Shown: positions 38,798 to 45,787 of the stretch, one piece after another
How positions within the stretch are numbered: position 1 is the stretch's first letter
How the letters are laid out: the number at the start of each line of letters is the position of its first letter
The notes under the pieces: model-generated
Seen by the model: only the letters and a program-made list of their open reading frames with translations
Database searches by the model: none
What the model was told of the DNA's origin: nothing
Position numbers and translations under genes: made by a program
Assembly: GCF_003116815.1 (NCBI RefSeq)
Contig: NZ_QDKQ01000068.1
Location: 1-64,000, forward strand
Length of the DNA stretch: 64,000 nt
DNA from: Caulobacter endophyticus
GTDB taxonomy: Bacteria; Pseudomonadota; Alphaproteobacteria; Caulobacterales; Caulobacteraceae
Direction of reading: 5' to 3'

Positions 38798-38933
38798 AAG
38801 ATCCTCCCCCCGTGGGGGAGGTGTCCGCGAAGCGGACGGAGGGGGGAGCGGCTGGTGAACGTCAGCCGTCGCGGAAGCTGAGAACGGCCCCCCTCCGGCC
38901 CTACGGGCCATCTCCCCCAGAGGGGGAGGATCT
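38798..38933. repeat. Palindromic two-unit repeat after imuB (family R2, copy b)
   Basis: Unit Y (38798-38846: hairpin, GTGTCCGCGAAGCGGACGGAGGGGGG) and unit X (38888-38933: CCCCTCCGGCCCTACGGGCCATC, then CTCCCCC..GGGGGAGGATCT). Unit X ends 2 bp before the imuB stop codon. With R1 copy b it makes up almost all of the 297-bp imuB-dnaE2 gap. Confidence 0.9.
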
Positions 38934-38935
38934 GA

Positions 38936-40606
38936 TCAACCAAACAGGCCATGCAGCCACCACTTCGGCAACGCATCGTCGCCATAGAGCCCTTGCCGAT
39001 AGATCCAGAACCGGCCGCCGGCCTCATCCTCCACCCGGTAATAGTCGCGGATCCGGCCCGGACCCGTGTCGTCGAAATCGCCGCGCCACCATTCCTGGCC
39101 GATGCGCTCGGGCCCCTCGGCGGCGCGCACGCGGTGACGCCGGTTGCGCCAGGTGAAATGCATCGGAGGCTCATCAGGAAGCATGGCCATCACCTCGATG
39201 GGTTCGGGACGCTTGAGCAGCCGCGTCGGGCGCGGCAGGTCGGGGTTCCATGGCTGGGCGGTCGTCGGCGCGGCCAGGGGCGCGGCGCGGGCCACGGCGC
39301 GCTCGGGCACGTGGCTCTCCACCGGATCGGGCCGCCAGACCCGCCCTTCTCCCAGGCGATTGACCAGCCGGTCGACCAGCGGCGCCAAGGCCTCGGCCGC
39401 GTCGAGCTCGGCGTCGATCCGGCCCTGTCCCTGCGCCAGGGCCTCGACCGCATGGGCATGGACGGTGATCACGTCGATCCCAAAGCCCGGATCGACCCGG
39501 TCGAGCTTGGGCGCCACCAGCCTGGCCAGCCGCACCGCGTCGCGCCCCGGACGCGCCAGGCCGACGGGTACGGGAAAGGTCTTGCCGTCCAGGCGGTGGA
39601 ACACGACCTCGAAGCGCTTGGCCCCGCGCCCCCCGCCCTCCAGCCGCTTGCAGATCAGGGCCAGCACGTCGGCGGCGACGCGGGCCAGGTCTTCGGGCGC
39701 GCTGATCGGCTCGAAGAAGGCCAGGCGCTCGAACCAAGGACTGGCTGGCCGGCGGAAGGCCAGGGCCTCGCCCGCAGCCCCCAGGGCCTGGTCCAGGCGC
39801 TGGGTGAAGGAAAGTCCGAAGCGCTTGGCCATCTGGGCGCGCGGCAGGGCGTAGAGCTGGCCCACGCGATGCAGGCCAAGGCGCGGCAGCTGGGCCTGCG
39901 CCGCCTCGTCCAGCCGCAGGGCCGCCACCGGCAGGTCGGCGAGCGCCTCGCGCTGGCCGCCGGGCGCAACCACCGCCTGGCCCCGTCCGAAACGCGCCTC
40001 TCCATAGCGAGCCAGGGCCCAGGCCGCGCCGGCGGTGTCGGCGATCGCCCCGCGGGCCGGAACGCCCCAGCGTTCCAGCCGCTCCAAGAGGTCGACCAGC
40101 ATGGCCTCCTCGCCGCCCCACAGGTGGTCGGTCCCGGTGATGTCGAGCAGCAGGCCGTCATCGCCGTCGACCGCCACGGCCGGCGAGAACCGCACGCACC
40201 AGTCGCAAAGGCTCTCCAGCGCCCGGCGGTCGGCGTCGGGATCGTGGTCGGCGGTGACCAGTTGCGGAACCAGGGCCAGGGCGTCGGCGGCCTTCTGGCC
40301 GGCGGACAGGCCCAGGCGCCGCGCGGCGGCGTCGACGGCGGCGAGACGACGGGTCCCGCGTTCGGAGACCAGCAGGGCGAAGGGGGGATCTTGCGAAAAA
40401 GACCCCCTCCGGCCCTCCGGGCCACCTCCCCCAGGGGGGGAGGATCTGGCTGGCGCGGCGCCAAGATGCTGCCCCTTTGGGGGAGCTGTCGGCGAAGCCG
40501 ACTGAGGGGGTCCCCCCTCACCCGGCCCTGCGAAGACGTTCGGGTGGTGTCTGCGCCAAGTCGTGATCGGCCAGTTCGGACACCACACGGAAAGGATGCG
40601 GGCCAT
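38936..40606 (-). CDS. imuB: ImuB, inactive Y-family polymerase-like mutasome protein, with in-frame repeat insertion
   Basis: 556 aa. ImuB is a catalytically dead DinB-like hub that links DnaE2, ImuA and the beta clamp. Seen: MARILSVWCPNWPITTWRR, then VSERGTRRLAAVDAAARRLGLSAGQ and PQLVTADHDPDADRRALESLCDW of the palm. Between WRRHHP and PPFALLVSERG lie residues about 32-68 encoded by a palindromic repeat. The C-terminal third (HFTWRNRRHRVRAAEGPERIG, DYYRVEDEAGGRFWIYRQGL) is typical. The start is inside imuA (89-bp overlap) with SD GGAGG; 29 extra upstream codons are rejected. Confidence 0.92.
   Translation of the reverse strand: MARILSVWCPNWPITTWRRHHPNVFAGPGEGGPPQSASPTAPPKGQHLGAAPARSSPPGGGGPEGRRGSFSQDPPFALLVSERGTRRLAAVDAAARRLGLSAGQKAADALALVPQLVTADHDPDADRRALESLCDWCVRFSPAVAVDGDDGLLLDITGTDHLWGGEEAMLVDLLERLERWGVPARGAIADTAGAAWALARYGEARFGRGQAVVAPGGQREALADLPVAALRLDEAAQAQLPRLGLHRVGQLYALPRAQMAKRFGLSFTQRLDQALGAAGEALAFRRPASPWFERLAFFEPISAPEDLARVAADVLALICKRLEGGGRGAKRFEVVFHRLDGKTFPVPVGLARPGRDAVRLARLVAPKLDRVDPGFGIDVITVHAHAVEALAQGQGRIDAELDAAEALAPLVDRLVNRLGEGRVWRPDPVESHVPERAVARAAPLAAPTTAQPWNPDLPRPTRLLKRPEPIEVMAMLPDEPPMHFTWRNRRHRVRAAEGPERIGQEWWRGDFDDTGPGRIRDYYRVEDEAGGRFWIYRQGLYGDDALPKWWLHGLFG
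40403..40511. repeat. Palindromic two-unit repeat inside imuB (family R2, copy c)
   Basis: Unit X (40403-40447: CCCCCTCCGGCCCTCCGGGCCACC, then CTCCCCC..GGGGGGAGGATCT) followed by unit Y (40463-40511: AAGATGCTGCCCC..GGGGGAGCTGTCGGCGAAGCCGACTGAGGGGG). The unit order is reversed relative to the other copies. It begins 6 bp beyond the imuA stop codon and lies wholly inside imuB, keeping the frame. Confidence 0.92.
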
Positions 40607-41306
40607 GATCGGCCTCCGAATGTTCCAGGATCCACGCCCCCGGGCGTCCGCCACGGCAGCGTTCCAGCGCCACGCGCCAGGCGGGCGGGCCAAGGCCTAG
40701 CCCATCCGGCGGCGCACGCCCTGGCGCCGGCCCCACCCGCCAGCGACTGAAGGCGGCCGAGCCGGTCGCGCCCCTGGCCGGTCCGCCATAGGGCCGGCGA
40801 TGCAGCACCACCCCAAAGCCTCCCGACCGCTCGCAGGCCAGTTGCAGGCGGCGGCCGGCCACCAGGTCGGGAGCCTCGGCCTCGCCGATGGCGACGGCGA
40901 CGCCGGGCGTGGCCAGGGCGTCCTCCAGCACGCTCAGCCCCTCGGCCTCGTCGCGGACCCGCACCATCACCAGCCGCTCGACCGGAAAGCCCAGGTTCAC
41001 CAGGCCTGGGACATAGAGATCCGAACGCCGCAGCACCCAGACCACCGCCCCCTTCGCAGCCCCCGAAAGCGCCTTGGGCCGGGCCAGCAGCGCGGCGAAG
41101 GCCGCCGTCGCCGCCCCGCTCTCGCCCTCCAGCCCCTCGCCGACCACTTCGTGCCAGCCTGCCCTTGGCAGCCCCCCGCCGGGCAGGTGGCCGTCGATGC
41201 TCGGATCGCCGAACGGCAGGACCTGAGTCGGAGTCCGAGTCCCCGCCTCAATGGCGGCGATCCGACCTCTCAGGGCCTCGATACGCGCCTCGCGCGAGCC
41301 GGGCAT
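40518..41306 (-). CDS. imuA: ImuA, SOS mutagenesis accessory protein
   Basis: 262 aa, RecA/SulA-like fold accessory protein of the mutasome. Typical VLPFGDPSIDGHLPGGGLPRAGWHEVVGEG, then VVWVLRRSDLYVPGLVNLGFPVERLVMVRV and LQLACERSGGFGVVLHRR. First gene of the imuA-imuB-dnaE2 operon; ATG at 41306 with SD GGAGGT. A perfect LexA box lies just upstream. Its last 89 bp overlap imuB. Confidence 0.92.
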   Translation of the reverse strand: MPGSREARIEALRGRIAAIEAGTRTPTQVLPFGDPSIDGHLPGGGLPRAGWHEVVGEGLEGESGAATAAFAALLARPKALSGAAKGAVVWVLRRSDLYVPGLVNLGFPVERLVMVRVRDEAEGLSVLEDALATPGVAVAIGEAEAPDLVAGRRLQLACERSGGFGVVLHRRPYGGPARGATGSAAFSRWRVGPAPGRAPPDGLGLGPPAWRVALERCRGGRPGAWILEHSEADHGPHPFRVVSELADHDLAQTPPERLRRAG

Positions 41307-41316
41307 GGCGACCTCC

Positions 41317-41331
41317 GTTCACATTTTGTTC
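41317..41331. promoter_or_regulatory. LexA box (SOS operator) of the imuA-imuB-dnaE2 operon
   Basis: GTTCACATTTTGTTC is an exact match to the alphaproteobacterial SOS box GTTC-N7-GTTC. It ends 11 bp before the imuA start codon and abuts its SD, so LexA binding would block transcription. It shows the operon is DNA-damage inducible; the box pattern is established for Caulobacter and rhizobia. Confidence 0.93.
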
Positions 41332-41393
41332 TGATCCCGATGGAGGCCGGAGTCAAGGTCGCGAGATGCGGCGGGGTGTCGCCAGCGGCGTCC

Positions 41394-43319
41394 CTAGACC
41401 CGCTCCACCCGCCGCCCCGCAAGGGCGCTGACCAGCGCCTCGGGGGCGGCCGGCTTGTGCAACACGGGACCGTCGTCGAGGCCCGGCTCCTGGTAGCCGG
41501 TCAGGTAGACGAAGGGGATCGCCCGCTCGGCCAGGGCCTTGGCAACGGGGGTGACCATCCGCCCGCCGAGGTTCACGTCGAGCACGGCGCGGTCGATCAG
41601 GCTGCTCTCGATCAGTTCCAGGGCCTCTTCGACGTCGCCGGCGGGACCCACCACCTGGGCGCCGGCCAGGGCCAGCACGCGGGCCAGCTCCATGGCCACC
41701 AGGGCCTCGTCCTCGACCACCAGCACCCGCTGGTCCTGCAAGCCGCCGTCGGGCGGAGCGCTGGTCGTGGCGGTCGAGCGCTCGCCGCAGCTCGCATGGG
41801 GCAGCGCGCCTCGCGACAGCTCGATCCGGCAATGCAACCCCTCGGCCCGCCAGTCGTGCGCGACCTGCGCGCCCAGCTGCTTGCCGGCGTTCTGGATCAG
41901 GGTGGAGCCGAAGCCCCGCCGCACCGGCGCCGCCGTCGGCGGCCCACCGCTCTCGCGCCAGTCGACGATCAGGCGCCCGGCCTCCCAGGTCCAGCGCACC
42001 TCCAGCACGCCGCCGGGGGCCGACAGGGCGCCGTACTTGCTGGCGTTGGTGGCCAGCTCGTGCACGACCAGGCCCAGCGACTGGGCCGCCTCGGCGCGGA
42101 TCAGCACCGGCGGGCCGTCGAGCACCACGCGGCTCTCGTGTTCGACGCTGTAGGCCTCCAGCTCCTGCTCCAGCAGGGCGCGCAGCACAGCCCCGGTCCA
42201 GCGGGTGGTCGACAGCAGGCTGTGCGAGCGGGCCAGCGAGCCGATGCGGCCGCTGAGCGCGGTGACGTACTGGCGCTTGTCGACAAAGGGCGTCAGCTGA
42301 ACCAGCGACTGCACCACCGCCAGCACGTTCTTGGCCCGGTGGTCGACCTCGCGGATCAGCAGGCGCTCGGTCTCCTCGGCCTGGCGCAGGGCCGCATCGG
42401 CCCTGGCCCGGCCGCTGGCGGCCCAGATCAGCTCAGCCACGTCGCCGACGAAGGCGACCTCGTCGACGCCCCAGGTGCGGGCGCATTCCTGGCAGACGAA
42501 GAGGTAGGAAACCAGCCGCCCGGCCTTGACCAGCGGCACGGCCACGAAGGCCCGGATATCGAGCGCCACGTAAGCTTCCAGGCTGTGACGGGTGCGCACG
42601 TCCTCACGGACATCGTCGATGACCACCTGCACGCCGGCCCGCAGGTCGTCGCTCATCGCCGGACCGAAGTCGTCGAGCACGAACAGCGGCCCGACCAGGG
42701 GCTGCACGCCCTGCCCGCCCCACTCGCCGATGATCTGGGTCGAGACGCCGGCCAGATCCACCTCGGCATAGCCGGCCCGCTGGGCGCCCAGTTGAGCGGC
42801 CAGCACGGCGCAGGCCTTGTCGGCGATGGCCGAAACCTCGCTTTCCTCGCGCAGCTGGCGGCCCAGATCCAGCATCAGGGCCCGGCGCCGCTCGCGCACC
42901 AAGAGGCGCGCCAGCTCGGCCTCGGCCCGCTTGCGCGCCGAGATGTCGGTGACCAGCACGTAGTAGCCCAGCACCGCGCCGTCCGGGGCCACGTCGGGCA
43001 CGTACTTGGCCTCGACATGGCGCAGGCCCGCAGCCTGGTAGGGCACCTCGCCCTCGAAGGTCAGGCTATGGCCTTCCAGGGCCCCATCCACATGGTCTCG
43101 CACCCGCTCATAGGCGTCCGCGCCCATGACCTCGAGCAGGGACCGGCCCTCGATCTCCTCGCGGCGGACGCCAAACCAGGTCTCGTAGGCGCGGTTGACG
43201 AAGCGGTAGCGGCGGTCGGCGTCGACATAGCCGATCAGGATGGGCACGGCGTCGGCCATGGTCGCCGAGAACGTGTCCCGTCGACCGGCATGCGAGGGCG
43301 AAGGGGCGTCGTCGGTCAT
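41394..43319 (-). CDS. Hybrid HWE-family sensor histidine kinase (PAS-GAF-HWE-receiver)
   Basis: 641 aa, no membrane segment, so cytoplasmic. A PAS domain (about residues 20-130, PILIGYVDADRRYRFVNRAYETWFG) with PAC-like end, a GAF domain (about 150-310, FVAVPLVKAGRLVSYLFV), the HWE kinase core with phosphoacceptor His327 in REVDHRAKN, VHELATNASKYGALS, and WRESGGP giving the family its name. A C-terminal receiver has VLVVEDEALVAMEL and phosphoacceptor Asp581 in AVLDVNLGG. The signal is unknown; PAS/GAF suggest light, redox or ligand sensing. Confidence 0.9.
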   Translation of the reverse strand: MTDDAPSPSHAGRRDTFSATMADAVPILIGYVDADRRYRFVNRAYETWFGVRREEIEGRSLLEVMGADAYERVRDHVDGALEGHSLTFEGEVPYQAAGLRHVEAKYVPDVAPDGAVLGYYVLVTDISARKRAEAELARLLVRERRRALMLDLGRQLREESEVSAIADKACAVLAAQLGAQRAGYAEVDLAGVSTQIIGEWGGQGVQPLVGPLFVLDDFGPAMSDDLRAGVQVVIDDVREDVRTRHSLEAYVALDIRAFVAVPLVKAGRLVSYLFVCQECARTWGVDEVAFVGDVAELIWAASGRARADAALRQAEETERLLIREVDHRAKNVLAVVQSLVQLTPFVDKRQYVTALSGRIGSLARSHSLLSTTRWTGAVLRALLEQELEAYSVEHESRVVLDGPPVLIRAEAAQSLGLVVHELATNASKYGALSAPGGVLEVRWTWEAGRLIVDWRESGGPPTAAPVRRGFGSTLIQNAGKQLGAQVAHDWRAEGLHCRIELSRGALPHASCGERSTATTSAPPDGGLQDQRVLVVEDEALVAMELARVLALAGAQVVGPAGDVEEALELIESSLIDRAVLDVNLGGRMVTPVAKALAERAIPFVYLTGYQEPGLDDGPVLHKPAAPEALVSALAGRRVERV

Positions 43320-43422
43320 GGATTACGGCGCTCGTTTCGCGAAGGAGCGGCAGGCTGGCACGCCCACCTCCCCAGGTGGAGTGAGACAAACGGTCGCGCC
43401 CCGCCTCCTTGTCGGAGCGCCT

Positions 43423-44127
43423 TCAGTCTTCCCGGCGGAAGGTGACCACCAGCACGTCGCGCCGCGCCTCCCGGCCCTCATCGAGAGGCCGGATCGCGGT
43501 CACCCCGTGCAGCACCCGATGGTCGTCGAGGAACACCGCGTCCCCCGGCGCCGTCAGGGTGAAGGTGCCCAGGGGCCGTCCGTCCGGGGCGAAGATGTCG
43601 GTGACGCCGCTGGCCACATTGCAGCGCTCGACCAGCATGACGATCACCCAATCGACGCCGTCGCGGTGCGCGCCCTCGGGCGTCGGCAGGCCGGCCTCTC
43701 CGTCGTGGGCCTCGATGCGGAACTGGTGCAATTCGACGTGCCACGCCGCCGGCGGATCGGCGGTCAGCGGCTGAAAGATGTCGAGCCCCGCCTTCAGCAC
43801 GCCCTGCGTGACCGGATGCTCGGCGATCCCTTGCGTCACCGGCTCGAACCAGCGCTGCACGCCGCCGTTCAAGGCGTTGTAGTCGCGGCTCTGGTAGTGG
43901 GGCTGGTGCGGCTTGCGCGCGATCGTCCCGTCGGCGTCCGCGGAAAAGGCGGCGAACCGGCGGCGGCGATAGCGCCCGCCGTCGGCCATGAAGCCGTCGA
44001 CGCCCAGATCGTTCCAGCTGTCGGCGAAGAGGCCCCAGTCGCTCAGGCCGCCCAGCAGGTCCCGTGTTCGCGCGGCCGGCACGATGGCGAAGCCTTCAGC
44101 CTCGATCTTTTCCGAAATCCCGCTCAT
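43423..44127 (-). CDS. 2-oxoglutarate/Fe(II) dioxygenase family protein (PF10014-like)
   Basis: 234 aa. The double-stranded beta-helix part shows EGAHRDGVDWVIVMLVERCNVASG, with the His-x-Asp iron motif, and a distal His in DDHRVLHGVTAIRP, then RRDVLVVTFRRED. It resembles the group that includes amino-acid hydroxylases such as L-isoleucine dioxygenase. The substrate is unknown. The ATG at 44127 overlaps the stop of the truncated-globin gene (ATGA), so the two are translationally coupled. Confidence 0.8.
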   Translation of the reverse strand: MSGISEKIEAEGFAIVPAARTRDLLGGLSDWGLFADSWNDLGVDGFMADGGRYRRRRFAAFSADADGTIARKPHQPHYQSRDYNALNGGVQRWFEPVTQGIAEHPVTQGVLKAGLDIFQPLTADPPAAWHVELHQFRIEAHDGEAGLPTPEGAHRDGVDWVIVMLVERCNVASGVTDIFAPDGRPLGTFTLTAPGDAVFLDDHRVLHGVTAIRPLDEGREARRDVLVVTFRRED

Positions 44128-44522
44128 GCCGGCGCTCCTGGCCGGAAGAACAGCCCCAGTTTCAGAGAGCGGGCGATGCGTTCGGCCTTCTCGCCGATGA
44201 TCGCCGCGCGCGGGGCGTCGAACAGCTCCACGCAGGTGGCGTGGAACAGATTGAGCCACGGCGTGAACATCCACTCCTGGAATCCCTCGATCCGCTGGTG
44301 CACCGCCATCGGCGAGCCCTTGTAGCGGCCCGAGCCCTGCAGCACCGTCGCCCAGAAGTCCTTCAGCATGGCCATGTGGTGCGGCCAGGCCTCCTCGGCG
44401 ATCTGGCCGTTGAACACCGGCCCGATGCGCGGATGACGGCGGACCTTGGCGTAGAAGGTCTCGACCAGGGCGTCGATCTCGGCGTCGGTGAAGGTCGGTT
44501 CTTTGGGAGCGGGCTCGGACAT
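44124..44522 (-). CDS. Group III truncated hemoglobin
   Basis: 132 aa. A 2-over-2 globin: DAEIDALVETFYAKVRRHPRIGPVF, then WPHHMAMLKDFWATVLQGSGRYKGSPMAVHQRI, with the proximal His in the MAVHQRI helix, ending ARSLKLGLFF. Group III features are the HPxLGPIF-like segment and the W-x-x-HxxxMxxFW pattern. It binds O2, NO or a peroxide-type ligand. First of a two-gene overlapping unit with an O2-using dioxygenase. Confidence 0.87.
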   Translation of the reverse strand: MSEPAPKEPTFTDAEIDALVETFYAKVRRHPRIGPVFNGQIAEEAWPHHMAMLKDFWATVLQGSGRYKGSPMAVHQRIEGFQEWMFTPWLNLFHATCVELFDAPRAAIIGEKAERIARSLKLGLFFRPGAPA

Positions 44523-44586
44523 GGGCCCTAGATGGTCCCAAGCGGCCCGCCAGCCAAGCTAGGGATCAGTACCTAATCCTCAACGC

Positions 44587-44646
44587 CTCCCAAATCGTCA
44601 TCCCGGCCAGCGGTTCGCGCTTTCCGGGATGACGAGAATTGGGGGA
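44587..44646. repeat. Palindromic repeat with CGTCATCCCGG stem
   Basis: CTCCCAAATCGTCATCCCGG (44587-44606) is inverted at 44624-44646 as CCGGGATGACGAGAATTGGGGGA with small mismatches. It lies between the starts/ends of the globin and BON genes. The CGTCATCCCGG core is a familiar alphaproteobacterial intergenic repeat. Confidence 0.75.
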
Positions 44647-44659
44647 GCGACCTGGGGCT

Positions 44660-45589
44660 CTAGGCTTTCCCCGTCAGCCCCTGCTGCGGGGCGTTGCCCT
44701 GCAGGGTCCAATCGCCGGGCTTGGCCTCAGGCCCACGGTCCAGGCGCAGGTTGTTCTGCACGTTGTCGACGCCGCTGACGCTTTCGGCCAGCAGCTCGGC
44801 CCGGCGCTTGTCGTCGCGGGCATGGACCGTGCCGCTCAGCGTCACCTCGCCGTCCTTGACCGCCACCTCGATGGCCGAGGCGTCCAGCCAGCCGTCGTCG
44901 GTCAGCCGGTCGCTGACATCCTCGCGGATGCGCTCGTCCGAGCGGCGATAGCCCTTGGGGCCCCGGCCGCGATGATCCGCGCGCACGGCCGCGTCGTGCT
45001 CGCGACGGCGCTGGGCGTCGTGGTCGCCCATCCAGGCCGAGACCTCGTCGCGGGCCCGGTCGAACCAGCCGCGATCATCGTCGTGGCGGTCGCGCGGGTG
45101 GCGGGCGTAGGCCCAGTGCTCGCGGTCATGGCGCCCGCGCCCCGGACCGTCGGTGTAGTAGTTGCGCTCGCGCTCATGACGGCCGTCGAAATAGGCCCGG
45201 TCGCCGTAGTCGGGCGCATCGCCGCGATAGCCGCCCCCGCCGTAGTCGGCTGTCGAGCCGCCGAAGTCGAAGCCGCCCACCTGGCCGTAATCGCCCGGCG
45301 CGCGGTAGCCCCGGCCCGACGCGTAGTCCGAGCCCGAGCGGATACTGCCATAACCGATGTCGCCGCCCTGGCTGACCGCCCGGCGCAGCTCGGCCCGGCC
45401 CGAAGAACGATGGCGCGGCTCGCCGTAGCTGCGCTGCTCGCGGGCGGCGTAGCGGTCGCGCCAGTCGCCGCCCTCATAGCGTTCCTGGCGGCGTGAAGCG
45501 TCGTAGCCGTAGCCGCGCTCCTCGTCGAAATCTCGGTCGCGGTCGATCTCGAAGCGGCCTTCACGGTCGTTCCAGCGGGACTCGGGCAT
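44660..45589 (-). CDS. BON-domain protein with Arg/Asp/Gly/Tyr-rich N-terminus
   Basis: 309 aa. Residues about 1-220 are low complexity, rich in Arg, Asp, Gly, Tyr and His. GWFDRARDEVSAWMGD (about 180-200) resembles the SWFGD motif found before BON domains. Residues about 225-295 form a BON domain (DERIREDVSDRLTDDGWLDASAIEVAVKDGEVTLSGTV), a phospholipid- or ligand-binding fold linked to envelope stress. There is no signal peptide. The start MPESRWNDREG is chosen over a frame open 57 codons upstream into the promoter region. Divergent from dnaG. Confidence 0.8.
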   Translation of the reverse strand: MPESRWNDREGRFEIDRDRDFDEERGYGYDASRRQERYEGGDWRDRYAAREQRSYGEPRHRSSGRAELRRAVSQGGDIGYGSIRSGSDYASGRGYRAPGDYGQVGGFDFGGSTADYGGGGYRGDAPDYGDRAYFDGRHERERNYYTDGPGRGRHDREHWAYARHPRDRHDDDRGWFDRARDEVSAWMGDHDAQRRREHDAAVRADHRGRGPKGYRRSDERIREDVSDRLTDDGWLDASAIEVAVKDGEVTLSGTVHARDDKRRAELLAESVSGVDNVQNNLRLDRGPEAKPGDWTLQGNAPQQGLTGKA

Positions 45590-45728
45590 CGTGTCTTCTC
45601 CGTGGCGTCTGTGATCCGTGGACGCGTCGAGGCGTCCTGGCCCTGACAACGGGAGGTGTCGGACGGCTGTTCCTAAGGCGCCGTTTTCCACAGGCCGATT
45701 GTCAGTTGTTAACGACGCTCCGCCAGGT

Positions 45729-45760
45729 GTGCACACCTGCACACGTGCACACCAGCACAC
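45729..45760. repeat. Four tandem 8-bp repeats upstream of dnaG
   Basis: GTGCACAC, CTGCACAC, GTGCACAC, CAGCACAC in direct succession, ending 27 bp before the dnaG start. The consensus is SWGCACAC. The 8-bp period is not a codon multiple. It is probably within the dnaG leader or promoter. Confidence 0.85.
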
Positions 45761-45787
45761 TCGGCCTTATGTTGGCGCCCTACCGCC

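Noticed and set aside
36242-38881. 879-codon open frame opposite dnaE2
   Set aside because: Antisense shadow of dnaE2; it also runs through palindromic repeats.
45590-45760. Longer N-terminus for the BON-domain protein reaching into the dnaG promoter
   Set aside because: The upstream residues are Cys-rich and unlike the rest, and include the tandem repeats; MPESRWNDREG is the sensible start.
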